Under the pieces are notes generated by a model. The model searched no databases. It saw only the letters and a list, made by a program, of their open reading frames with translations, and was not told where the DNA came from. Positions 16,909 to 24,953 of a stretch of 64,000 bases of DNA are shown here, in pieces. Position 1 is the stretch's first letter; every line of letters begins with the position of its first letter. A program made the position numbers and the translations under genes. The DNA lies in assembly GCA_030054095.1 (NCBI GenBank), contig JASGCO010000018.1, forward strand, positions 19,597 through 83,596, given 5' to 3'. Source of the DNA: Sediminibacterium sp. GTDB taxonomy: Bacteria; Bacteroidota; Bacteroidia; B-17B0; Aurantibacillaceae.

Positions 16909-19200
16909 TCAGGGAAGCGTGAACCGTAAACCAATAAACCCTCTAATGCCCTGATTGGGTGCGAATACATAATTAGGATCAAACGTAAGCGCCTCCGGAT
17001 TATTGGGAGTTGGAATAGCTTGGCCTTGTGTGTCAAAAGTTACCTGTTTGTCAAAAGGATCAAATGCCCGCGCAATGCTATTGGCCGGAGGCGTGTAGTT
17101 TAGCAGATTTTTTATCCCCGCGTATAATTCTATTTTGTTTTTAAACCGTTTGGTAATCTGAATATTCTGGATGCTCCACACGGGTGATTCAGAAGGTCTT
17201 GAGTCTAAAGGCCCTAATAATGGTAATAACATAGGACCGTAGATGTTGCCGGTATAGTCAATTGTCAGGCCTGGACGAGCCAATGTATAACCAATAGTCC
17301 AGGTTCCGGTATATTGTTCGGTAAGTGGTTGCCGGCGGGTAACACCTTGCCGGGTAACGGAAACATCCATTACTGTGCTTCCGGCCATAACTTTAAAATG
17401 TTTCCCAATAGTAGCATCAATATTGATGCTGATGCCTTTTGAAGTGGCATGTCCGTCTAAGTTGGTGTAAAGAATCTGATTGGGATTTGTTTCATAGTCA
17501 GGAAGAATGCGATTGTAGAAATGGGTATAAAATAAGGTCATGTCGAGATGGACACTATTCGATGAATTTTTATAAAATGATGTAACACTATTGATGTTGA
17601 TGTTCCAGGAGGTTTCGGGGCGGAGTGTTTCCTTGAACACAACTTGCCTGGCGCCTGTAAGGGCAGCGTGGTCTTCCGTAAAAATATTGGCTACTCTGTA
17701 CCCGCTACCAGTGCTAACTCTTAGTATTGCTTTCTGATCGGAAGTGTTAAACTTGTAGTTTAACCGTGGAGTCAAAACAATACCATGTAAATGATTATGG
17801 TCGGTTCTTAATCCTATTAATAGTTTATGGTTGGAGTTTATTTTCCATTCATCCTGAATAAATGCCCCTGGCAACCGTTGTTGCGATGGTTGATTTTTTG
17901 GATATGCCGTTGCGTCGAAAGCAGTTGTTGCCACTGTATTATCGTCGTACCATGTATAGCGGAAGGCACTGCCAAAAAGAAGGTCATGCCGGCCAATTGT
18001 TTTAAACCAAAGGACTTGTATAAAGCCGATATGTTGTAAGCCCATATAGGGAGTAGTGCCATAGTAACTGTTTTGTTCGTGACGGTTTGCGCTAAACTGG
18101 AAGAGTATTTTTTCACGTAACGGTAACTGATAGGTGCCATACCACTCAAATCTGTTGGTATAAATGCTCTCGCCGTAAAGGCTGTCTCCGCCACGGAACT
18201 GTTTTTTCCAGCGCATATCTCCTCCCCATCGGTCTTCATATACATATCGGCCTGCAAGTGAAAAAAGGCGCCCTTCTTTTCTGATAAATTGCCATTTATT
18301 AAAGGCGGAAAATCGCTGCTGAAGCGTAACGTCGGTAAAGCCATCGCCGTTATTATCAATAGGGGTTTGGTAGTTGAAGACATTAATGCCGGCCAGAATG
18401 TGAGTGTTTTTGCCAATGCCAACGCGCGTACTAATGTCTGTGTTTAGTTCTTTCCAGTTGGTGGTTGATACATCGCCGGCAAATAGTGGGGCCTTGTCCG
18501 GACTTTTAGTAATCACATTCAGTAAGCCACCAACAGCCTCTGAACCGTACAAGGTAGAGGCTGGACCTTTCACAAGTTCCACACGTTCTATTATAGCTTG
18601 CGGAATGCCGGTAAGCCCATATACAGAGGCCAAGCCGCTTACAATTGGCATCCCGTCTATTAATACCATGGTATAGGGGCCTTCCAGACCATTGATATGA
18701 ATGTCGCCGGTATTACAAATATTGCAATTCACCTGGGGTCTGACACCGTTTATATTTTGCAACGATTCGAAGAGGGAAGGAGTTGGATTGGATTTAAAGA
18801 AACAGGAATTATAGATTTCAACAGGGACGGCACTTTCGGGACGGGAAATTTCCTTTAGGGTGCCTGAAACGACTACCTCATCCAGATTCAGGTGTTTGTC
18901 TTCGGTAAGATTAAGCAGTAATTCTTCTGAGTAGTGATTCGTGATAGTTATTTGTTTTGTTAATGATTCATAGCCAATAGCCTTTACTTTAATGGTAAAA
19001 GTGCCTTCCGGTAACTGATCTATTTTAAAGATGCCGGAACTATCCGTTTGTGCGCCTTTTTTTAGTTCCTCAATAAATACAATAACATACGGCAAGGGTT
19101 CTCTCCCTGATTTTACTTTCCCATACAATGTATTGTTCTGCGCTTTAGCTGCCAATCCGTAAATCAGGAGAAAGAATGTGAGTAGTAAAATTCGGCTCAT
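16909..19200 (-). CDS. TonB-dependent outer-membrane receptor, metal-linked
   Basis: A 763-residue outer-membrane receptor. A signal peptide (MSRILLLTFFLLIYGLAAKAQ) is followed by a carboxypeptidase-regulatory beta-domain (~22-105), a TonB plug (~120-230) and a 22-strand barrel ending in IRGFIGLRFTLP. The plug has NCNICNTGDIHINGLEGPYT, with two Cys in a C-N-x-C-N-T motif, and VELVKGPASTLYGSEAVGGL. The family resembles colicin/siderophore-type receptors. The gene is divergent from the DtxR-family regulator with 83 bp between starts, and feoAB lies nearby, so uptake of iron, manganese or another transition metal is likely. The actual ligand cannot be read from the sequence. Confidence 0.9.
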   Translation of the reverse strand: MSRILLLTFFLLIYGLAAKAQNNTLYGKVKSGREPLPYVIVFIEELKKGAQTDSSGIFKIDQLPEGTFTIKVKAIGYESLTKQITITNHYSEELLLNLTEDKHLNLDEVVVSGTLKEISRPESAVPVEIYNSCFFKSNPTPSLFESLQNINGVRPQVNCNICNTGDIHINGLEGPYTMVLIDGMPIVSGLASVYGLTGIPQAIIERVELVKGPASTLYGSEAVGGLLNVITKSPDKAPLFAGDVSTTNWKELNTDISTRVGIGKNTHILAGINVFNYQTPIDNNGDGFTDVTLQQRFSAFNKWQFIRKEGRLFSLAGRYVYEDRWGGDMRWKKQFRGGDSLYGESIYTNRFEWYGTYQLPLREKILFQFSANRHEQNSYYGTTPYMGLQHIGFIQVLWFKTIGRHDLLFGSAFRYTWYDDNTVATTAFDATAYPKNQPSQQRLPGAFIQDEWKINSNHKLLIGLRTDHNHLHGIVLTPRLNYKFNTSDQKAILRVSTGSGYRVANIFTEDHAALTGARQVVFKETLRPETSWNININSVTSFYKNSSNSVHLDMTLFYTHFYNRILPDYETNPNQILYTNLDGHATSKGISINIDATIGKHFKVMAGSTVMDVSVTRQGVTRRQPLTEQYTGTWTIGYTLARPGLTIDYTGNIYGPMLLPLLGPLDSRPSESPVWSIQNIQITKRFKNKIELYAGIKNLLNYTPPANSIARAFDPFDKQVTFDTQGQAIPTPNNPEALTFDPNYVFAPNQGIRGFIGLRFTLP

Positions 19201-19230
19201 ATAATTTTATTTTTATGCTTATAAAATTAT
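19201..19230. repeat. Perfect AT-rich inverted repeat at TonB receptor leader
   Basis: ATAATTTTAT (19201-19210) and ATAAAATTAT (19221-19230) are exact reverse complements separated by 10 nt, directly abutting the receptor start codon at 19200. It may be a leader hairpin hiding the start site or a protein-binding dyad. Confidence 0.6.
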
Positions 19231-19234
19231 AAAA

Positions 19235-19250
19235 GTTAGGCACATCTAAC
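19235..19250. promoter_or_regulatory. Candidate DtxR/MntR-type operator
   Basis: GTTAG (19235-19239) and CTAAC (19246-19250) form an inverted repeat around GCACAT. The half-site TTAGG is like that bound by DtxR/IdeR/MntR repressors (TTAGG...CCTAA). It lies between the receptor gene and the DtxR-family gene, placed to control both. Binding is inferred. Confidence 0.5.
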
Positions 19251-19272
19251 AAATTGTATCTGTTTTTTTGAT

Positions 19273-19280
19273 TATTTTTG
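19273..19280 (+). promoter_or_regulatory. -7 element of dtxR-like gene (TATTTTTG)
   Basis: An exact TAnnTTTG match ending 3 nt before the ATG at 19284. With the usual spacing the transcript would start on or next to the A of ATG, that is, leaderless. Confidence 0.5.
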
Positions 19281-19283
19281 CTT

Positions 19284-19976
19284 ATGCTTTCTTATACCGA
19301 AGAGAATTATCTTAAGGCGTTGTATCACCTGATGGTTGAAAAGGATACTAAGCCAGAAGCCGGTACAAATGAACTGGCGGCCTATCTGGGCGTGAAACCG
19401 GCAACGGTAAACGATATGCTCAAAAAACTGAAGGATAAGAAATTAATTACGCACGAACGTTATGGAAAAATACGGTTACAGACCTCAGGCAGAAAACTGG
19501 CCATTGAAATAGTTAGAAAGCACCGCTTATGGGAAACGTTTTTATATGAGAAACTGGATTTTAATTGGCATGAGGTACATGATGTAGCGGAACAACTGGA
19601 ACATATACAGTCTCCGAAGCTGATTGAAAAACTGGATGCGTTTTTAAATTATCCCTCTTTTGATCCGCATGGTGATCCTATTCCGGATAAAGATGGAAAC
19701 ATGCCCAAATCACAGCGTCGCCCTTTATCTAAAAGCGTGGAGGGATGCCGGGTGGTGATTTTAGGAGTAAGTGAACACAGCGAATTGTTTCTGAATTACC
19801 TGTCGGATAATCACATTGGCTTAAACGATAAATTTACAGTAGAAAGAATTACACCATTTGACGAAACAATGCGGCTTTCTTCTAAAAAAAATCCCGATAT
19901 CCTGGTTTCAAATAAGGCGGCCAATAAAATTCAGGTGACCTGTTTGCGTTCGGATTGTGGGTGCGGAAAGATGTAG
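19284..19976 (+). CDS. DtxR/MntR-family metal-dependent repressor
   Basis: A 230-residue metalloregulator. The N-terminal winged helix (residues ~1-65) reads YTEENYLKALYHL...TNELAAYLGVKPATVNDMLK KLKDKKLITHERYGKI. The dimerisation and metal-binding domain (~66-140) has IEIVRKHRLWETFLYEKL, HEVHDVAEQLEHI and DPHGDPIPDKDG. A FeoA/SH3-like C-domain (~155-220) follows, with MRLSSKKNPDILVSNKAANK. With Fe2+ or Mn2+ bound, such proteins repress metal uptake genes. The last 12 residues, TCLRSDCGCGKM, add a Cys cluster that I do not associate with classical DtxR or MntR. The ATG at 19284 is preferred over the TTG at 19278. Neighbours (TonB receptor, feoAB) fit iron control. Confidence 0.92.
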   Translation: MLSYTEENYLKALYHLMVEKDTKPEAGTNELAAYLGVKPATVNDMLKKLKDKKLITHERYGKIRLQTSGRKLAIEIVRKHRLWETFLYEKLDFNWHEVHDVAEQLEHIQSPKLIEKLDAFLNYPSFDPHGDPIPDKDGNMPKSQRRPLSKSVEGCRVVILGVSEHSELFLNYLSDNHIGLNDKFTVERITPFDETMRLSSKKNPDILVSNKAANKIQVTCLRSDCGCGKM

Positions 19977-20172
19977 GTATCCTAATGTCTTAAACAGGGA
20001 TTATATTGCATCAATAGGATTGGTACGTAACAAAAGAACCGTAATGTTTATTCTTTGGTCAGCAGGAGGTTAAATGTATTTGGATTTCATTTTTCTATCC
20101 ATAACCTATCGCATCAGTAGGTGCGAGAACTCTTACAACCAAAAGAGTCTTTTATGTTATAGGAATGCGTGA

Positions 20173-20643
20173 TTAACACGATTCGTACTGAGTTAACAAC
20201 CCGCGGAGCCGGATTAGAAGCGCAATAAGCGCAATAACCAGAACTACAGAAGCGCCAAGTGCTATGGCTCCGGCTATGAAACGCCAGGCACTTAGTGCAG
20301 AAGTAGCTAAGGTTAGGCAAAGTGTTATTGCGGATGCGTGACAAATACGAAGCTGATTCAGAATAGATCTGTACAAATCTGCACAAGCGTTGTTCTGCGC
20401 ACAATTTTTTAAACGACTCAGTTCGTTATGCCCCAAAAGTGCCCAGATTTGACCTCTGGCACCAAGACAAAGCGCTAATGCTAATAAAGATAAGGCAACG
20501 CAGCTTACACAGGTAAAAAAAGGGATGTTACGCCATGACCTCAAATTGGCGGCTATTGCTAAAGTTAAAAATACGCTTGCTGCAATCAATAATGCAATTG
20601 CTACTGCTAGTGAGGTTTTGTAATTCCGGCTTTCCTGACACAT
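20173..20643 (-). CDS. Small Cys-rich four-helix membrane protein
   Basis: A 156-residue integral membrane protein with four predicted helices (about 12-32, 42-62, 98-118, 122-147). Cysteines are unusually many: positions 2, 45, 48, 59, 81, 87, 100, 109 and 156, including CVSC in the second helix. I do not recognise a family. It sits alone between the dtxR-like gene and feoB, on the feoB strand but separated by about 310 nt, so a link to metal handling is only suggested by position. Strong codon structure and the helix pattern support it as a real gene. Confidence 0.6.
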   Translation of the reverse strand: MCQESRNYKTSLAVAIALLIAASVFLTLAIAANLRSWRNIPFFTCVSCVALSLLALALCLGARGQIWALLGHNELSRLKNCAQNNACADLYRSILNQLRICHASAITLCLTLATSALSAWRFIAGAIALGASVVLVIALIALLIRLRGLLTQYESC

Positions 20644-20955
20644 AAAATAAAAAGTTGTTTTGGTAGACGATGTAAAATTATTCTGTTTTTCAGATAAATT
20701 ATAATACTTGGTAAAGTGAAAGGGGGTGTTTATAAAAGAGGCTTTTGATTTTACTAAAATTATATGTGAGTGTAATAGCTTGTTTCCGTTTCTAGTACAT
20801 GCGGTTTTATATCGGCAAAGGCTACATTTAAAGCTAAAAAGGGGGAAGGAATAAATTACAAAATCCTGATCAAATCAAAATTACTGTGGTAATTATACAA
20901 TATTCAGAAGCAACTTACTTGTTTTTGTAGGTAATTAAACAGTGGGCAGATATTT
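20644..20955. other. AT-rich non-coding stretch upstream of small membrane gene
   Basis: No supported gene, terminator or repeat was seen. The stretch holds the promoter of the small membrane protein gene and the 3' flank of feoB. Confidence 0.45.
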
Positions 20956-22968
20956 TTAGCTCAATAACTGATAAACGCTAAAGGCGCCACCGTAAGCCAG
21001 TACAGTCATAAATAAAAACTGAATGAATACCCATTTCCAACTACCGGTTTCCCTTTTTACAACGGCCATTGTGCTCATGCATTGCATTGCAAATGCGTAA
21101 AAAATCAGTAAACTCCAGCAAACGGCTGTATTATAGACGGGAGCACCACTTATCTGATCTTTTTCATTGCTGATTTTATCACGTATAGTATCTGTATTTT
21201 CAGCATCATTGGCATTATAAATGGTAGCCATGGTGCCAACAAACACTTCGCGGGCGGCAAAAGAGGTTAATAAGGCAATGCCAATTTTCCAGTCGAAGCC
21301 AAGAGGTTTAATGACCGGCTCAATAAACTTTCCCATTTGTCCGGCGTAAGAATGCTCCAGTAACAATTGTTCGTTTGACGCGGTTTCGGTTTTTGCTTGT
21401 TGCTGGCTGATAGTATTGAATGTGTCTGAGCCATGTGAACTTAAAAACCATAACACGATAGAGATGGACAAGATGATTTTTCCGGCATCGAAGAGGAAAA
21501 TTCTGACTTTATTGTACACCAGAATAAACAGGTTTTTCCCTTGAGGTTTTCTGTAAAGGGGTAACTCCATAATAAAATAGGAACGCGAGGTTTGCCGGAT
21601 AAGTTTCTGTGAAATCCAAGCCACCAGTAAAGCCGCAGCAAATCCCATCAGATACAATGCCAGTAAAATAAACCCTTTGTTGTTAAAGAAAACAGACCCA
21701 TGAGGATTTTCCGGAATCATAACCGAAATAATAAGGGTGTAAACCGGTAAACGAGCCGAGCAACTAATAAGCGGAAGCGCAAGAATGGTAATTAAACGCT
21801 CTTTAAAGTTACTGATGGTACGGGTGCCCATAATAGAGGGAACTGCACAGGCTACGCCACTCATTAAAGGAATAACGGATTTGCCGTTTAATCCGAATGG
21901 ACGCATTAAGCGGTCCATTATAAAACTCACACGAGCCATGTAGCCACTGTCTTCAAGTATGCCAATAAAAAGAAAGAGCAGAGCTATTTGCGGAATAAAT
22001 ATGACTACACCGCCTATTCCTGCTATCACTCCGTTAATGAGTAAGTTGCTAAATTCACCGCGGGGAAGGTGACCGCTTAAAAACTGTTGCGTCCATATAA
22101 CCCCTTCTTCTATCCATCCCATAGGTATTTCGGAAAGAGTAAAGATACTCTGGAAGATAAGTGTTAAAACGGCCAGAAAAATAAGATACCCCCACCAACG
22201 GTGCGTCAATACTTTGTCAATGCGGGCGCTTAATTGTTTTAAACGCAGTTGTTCCGGTGTTTTAAGTGATTTCGTAAGTATGTATTGTATGGCGTTGTAA
22301 CGGTATAATGTGTCTCCGCTTTCATAGAGTTTCAGTGCCTCAGCTTGTGTCCCGAATTGAAGTTTAAGTAACTCTTTAAAACCTTTTTTACCTTCCTCGA
22401 AACGACTGGCGGCTTTAATATCATAGAACGATACGTTGCTGGTTCCGGCTTTTATAATAGCTTGCCGCAGCGCGTCAATGCCTTGTTTTTGTCTTGAATT
22501 TACAGGAATCACCTCTACGCCCAGATCATTCTGCAGGCTTGCAATGTCTATAAAAATACCTTGTTTTTCAGCCTCATCAATCATGTTAAGCACCACCACT
22601 GTTGGACGACGGAGATCGAGAACCTGAGTACTCAGTAATAAATTTCGTTTAAGATTTGACGCATCGGTTACAACAACAATCACATCGGTTTCGGTGACCT
22701 CTTCCAGCAAGGCTTTGGCGGTTACTTCTTCGTCTGGTGCTTTGGCAAACAGGCTGTATATGCCAGGTAAGTCTGTTATGCTGAATTGGTAAGGTATTCC
22801 GCCGGCCTCAAAAACAGAAGTCCCGGTGTATTTATCTACAGTTACACCGGCATAATTTCCGGTTTTCTGGTTTAAGCCCGTTAAAGCATTAAAAAGAGTT
22901 GATTTTCCGCTGTTTGGATTACCAACAAGGGCAATTTGAAGCTGTTTTATAGGAATCCCTTCAGGCAC
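20956..22968 (-). CDS. feoB: Ferrous iron transporter FeoB
   Basis: A 670-residue inner-membrane Fe2+ transporter. The N-terminal G domain (~8-170) has G1 GNPNSGKST, G3 DLPGIYSL and G4 NMID, followed by the GDI helical region (~185-270). The membrane part (~280-668) contains two Gate segments, including SGVACAVPSIMGTRT and SCSARLPVYTLIISVMIP with the conserved Cys. Length is typical. The start is GTG. It lies in the same frame as feoA and is separated from it only by the feoA TGA and two sense codons (22977-22969). The two genes form an operon. Control by the nearby DtxR-like protein is plausible, but no TTAGG-type box was seen upstream of feoA. Confidence 0.95.
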   Translation of the reverse strand: MPEGIPIKQLQIALVGNPNSGKSTLFNALTGLNQKTGNYAGVTVDKYTGTSVFEAGGIPYQFSITDLPGIYSLFAKAPDEEVTAKALLEEVTETDVIVVVTDASNLKRNLLLSTQVLDLRRPTVVVLNMIDEAEKQGIFIDIASLQNDLGVEVIPVNSRQKQGIDALRQAIIKAGTSNVSFYDIKAASRFEEGKKGFKELLKLQFGTQAEALKLYESGDTLYRYNAIQYILTKSLKTPEQLRLKQLSARIDKVLTHRWWGYLIFLAVLTLIFQSIFTLSEIPMGWIEEGVIWTQQFLSGHLPRGEFSNLLINGVIAGIGGVVIFIPQIALLFLFIGILEDSGYMARVSFIMDRLMRPFGLNGKSVIPLMSGVACAVPSIMGTRTISNFKERLITILALPLISCSARLPVYTLIISVMIPENPHGSVFFNNKGFILLALYLMGFAAALLVAWISQKLIRQTSRSYFIMELPLYRKPQGKNLFILVYNKVRIFLFDAGKIILSISIVLWFLSSHGSDTFNTISQQQAKTETASNEQLLLEHSYAGQMGKFIEPVIKPLGFDWKIGIALLTSFAAREVFVGTMATIYNANDAENTDTIRDKISNEKDQISGAPVYNTAVCWSLLIFYAFAMQCMSTMAVVKRETGSWKWVFIQFLFMTVLAYGGAFSVYQLLS

Positions 22969-22974
22969 AAACGA

Positions 22975-23205
22975 TCAACGGTCAGTTTCAATTAAGATAC
23001 AGGCGGCTTCATCTTTCCGCAGCGATAACTCGTAGCCGGCAATATCTATGGCAATAGGACAACCAAGGGGGGCGGCCTTACTGATCCGGATATTTTCTCC
23101 CGGAAGGCACCCCATTCCAATAAGTTTGTTTTTTAAGTCATTATCATTGGCAAAAGCCTGAATAACGCCTGTTTCTCCTGGTTTTAAATCCAATACACTC
23201 TTCAC
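22975..23205 (-). CDS. feoA: FeoA SH3-like accessory protein
   Basis: A 76-residue cytoplasmic SH3-fold protein needed for FeoB-mediated ferrous iron uptake. Family features: LDLKPGETGVIQAF, LIGMGCLPGENIRI (LxxMGxxPG) and PLGCPIAIDIAGYELSLRKDEA. The start is GTG at 23205; the nearby ATG is out of frame. The gene overlaps nothing and is followed by feoB in the same reading frame after a single TGA. In many Bacteroidota FeoA and FeoB are fused, so this is either a split pair or a fusion interrupted by one stop codon. Confidence 0.93.
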   Translation of the reverse strand: MKSVLDLKPGETGVIQAFANDNDLKNKLIGMGCLPGENIRISKAAPLGCPIAIDIAGYELSLRKDEAACILIETDR

Positions 23206-23240
23206 ACATTAAAATTACAATTTAAAACAGGCCGTTCCTC

Positions 23241-23256
23241 TACCATATTTATGGTA
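23241..23256. promoter_or_regulatory. 16-bp palindrome between feoA and purQ
   Basis: TACCAT (23241-23246) and ATGGTA (23251-23256) are perfect inverted repeats around ATTT. The dyad lies 36 nt upstream of the feoA start and 44 nt upstream of the purQ -7 element. It could be an operator for either gene; the bound protein is unknown. Confidence 0.4.
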
Positions 23257-23299
23257 TATTTTGTTTAAAACATGAAAGATAGATTGTAAGGGTTTTTTA

Positions 23300-23307
23300 T
23301 AAATTTG
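23300..23307 (+). promoter_or_regulatory. -7 element of purQ (TAAATTTG)
   Basis: An exact TAnnTTTG match ending 27 nt before the ATG at 23335. The longer frame starts with a TTG inside this element, so it is excluded. Confidence 0.55.
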
Positions 23308-23334
23308 TACCTCAATTATTACTTTACAAGTTGT

Positions 23335-24033
23335 ATGAAATTTGGCGTTGTTGTTTTCCCAGGATCCAATTGTGATGAGGATATGGTATATGTACTCCGT
23401 GATGTTATGAAACAAGACACGGTTAAGTTATGGCATAAAAATACCGATTTGGAGGGATGTACGCACATTATACTTCCAGGGGGATTTAGCTATGGCGATT
23501 ACCTGCGTAGTGGTGCCATTGCACGCTTTTCCCCGATTATGAGCAGTGTAATGGAACACGCGTCTAAAGGTGGATTCTTATTTGGTGTGTGTAACGGGTT
23601 CCAGATTTTATGCGAAAGCGGATTACTTCCCGGTGCGTTATTACATAACAATTCCCGTAAATTCATTTGTAAAAATGTTTTTATAAAAACAACAAACAAA
23701 GATACGCTGTTAACAGCCCATGTGTCTCAGAATAAACCGCTTAGAATTCCTATAGCGCATGGTGAGGGTAAATTCTATGCAGATACCACTACCTTAGAGC
23801 AGTTAAAAGCCAATGGACAGATTTTGTTTGAATACTGCGATGAACAGGGAAATGTGACCGAAGCGGCTAATCCTAATGGTGCCAGTTTAAATATTGCCGG
23901 TATTTGTAATTCTGGTAAAAACGTTTTCGGGATGATGCCACATCCTGAACGGGCGGCCGACGCAGAACTTCATAATCAGGACGGACGGTCTTTATTTGAA
24001 AGTATTCTTAAAGCGAGTCTAGTGGCTCATTAA
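23335..24033 (+). CDS. purQ: Phosphoribosylformylglycinamidine synthase, glutaminase subunit
   Basis: A 232-residue class I glutamine amidotransferase. It delivers ammonia from glutamine to PurL in the fourth step of purine synthesis. Signatures are KFGVVVFPGSNCDEDM at the start, LPGGFSYGDYLRSGAIAR, the nucleophile Cys in GVCNGFQILCESGLLPGAL (about residue 88) and the His-Glu pair in GMMPHPERA (about 205). This is the separate-subunit type (PurLQS) rather than the fused long PurL. The purL and purS genes are not adjacent. It is a single-gene unit whose stop codon overlaps the tail of the convergent gene. Confidence 0.95.
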   Translation: MKFGVVVFPGSNCDEDMVYVLRDVMKQDTVKLWHKNTDLEGCTHIILPGGFSYGDYLRSGAIARFSPIMSSVMEHASKGGFLFGVCNGFQILCESGLLPGALLHNNSRKFICKNVFIKTTNKDTLLTAHVSQNKPLRIPIAHGEGKFYADTTTLEQLKANGQILFEYCDEQGNVTEAANPNGASLNIAGICNSGKNVFGMMPHPERAADAELHNQDGRSLFESILKASLVAH

Positions 24034-24491
24034 TTGAGTTGCACCTTGCAGCACTGAGCAAAGGGAGCCGACGCACTAATAGGAAAGCGATAAGTCTTAA
24101 AGAATAATATACAGTTTTTGATAAACATGTCTTCCTGTTGAGGTGTCACACTGTTGGGTGGGAAATTGTAAAGATAAAATTCCAGTTGTCCTTTCGTATT
24201 AAAGTAAAGTCTATGGAAGTACTTCAGCGGTTGGTCTAATGTAAACCCATTATTTTTTTGAAACCGTCCTAATTCCCGAATAAGGGATGTGTAGCAACTG
24301 ATAAACTGTTCTGCCTGATGATTAAAGACGGATTTCCCGGTATCCTGATGCAAGGCGCTGGTGTAAATACTGTCCAGTTGCTGTAACCGGATATGTTGTG
24401 ATGCTAAATTTTGAAAGGAAACGACGGTTTGTCCATTATAACAGGCTCCTCCAAAAAGAAACAGATATAAAAAAGAAAAGTAATTTTTCAT
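24030..24491 (-). CDS. Hypothetical exported protein
   Basis: A 153-residue protein with a hydrophobic signal segment (MKNYFSFLYLFLFGGACYNG) that may be cleaved by either signal peptidase; GGAC is a poor lipobox. The mature part is polar, with LASQHIRLQQLDSIYTSALH and FHRLYFNTKGQLEFYLYNFP, and ends in QCCKVQLN. No known family is recognised. The frame extends ten codons further upstream to 24521, but the ATG at 24491 gives the better signal peptide. Its stop overlaps the purQ stop region tail to tail by 4 nt. Confidence 0.6.
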   Translation of the reverse strand: MKNYFSFLYLFLFGGACYNGQTVVSFQNLASQHIRLQQLDSIYTSALHQDTGKSVFNHQAEQFISCYTSLIRELGRFQKNNGFTLDQPLKYFHRLYFNTKGQLEFYLYNFPPNSVTPQQEDMFIKNCILFFKTYRFPISASAPFAQCCKVQLN

Positions 24492-24902
24492 TTCAGATAA
24501 AATAAAAAAGACCACCAGCAATCTCTCCCCTTATTACTGATGGCCTCTAAAATTCAATTTAACAAATTGACCTTTTAAATTTAAAGAACGTATGGTAAAG
24601 CTACATTATCAATGGGCAAAAAAAAACTGGGTTTGCGTAAGTGGTTTGCTTTTCTTAATAAGTGGTTAAAGCATAATTATAAGTGGTTCAGAATAGGCTA
24701 TTGAATGGTGTGTGGTGAAGAAGACGGTGATCTTTACAGTCAATACAGATTAATGTGCTAAAGCGAATAATTTATCTGATAGTGAGATAATTAGGGTCTT
24801 TTTTAGGCGTGTGGCCTGATAGTAAAAGTTATGATACGGGTGTAATGAACCCTGTTTAAACGTTTATCGGGTTATTAAAATGTGTGAGTTGGTTTAAAGT
24901 AA
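24492..24902. other. Non-coding AT-rich stretch
   Basis: No gene is supported here. The left part should carry the promoter of the exported protein to its left; the right part leads into a strong terminator. Confidence 0.45.
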
Positions 24903-24929
24903 AAAAGGCTCCTTATCCGGGAGCCTTTT
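24903..24929. terminator. Intrinsic terminator
   Basis: A perfect 10-bp stem AAAAGGCTCC (24903-24912) pairs with GGAGCCTTTT (24920-24929) with a 7-nt loop and A/T tracts on both sides. It lies 24 nt after the stop of the YwqK-like gene on the minus strand. Confidence 0.85.
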
Positions 24930-24953
24930 AAAAATATAGGGGAAATGTACGTG

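Noticed and set aside
17838..18422. 194-codon frame on the minus strand
   Set aside because: It lies wholly inside the TonB receptor gene in another frame; the receptor frame has clear family motifs.
20114..20404. 96-codon minus-strand frame overlapping the small Cys-rich membrane protein
   Set aside because: It is a different frame of the same region; the 156-codon frame gives a consistent four-helix protein.
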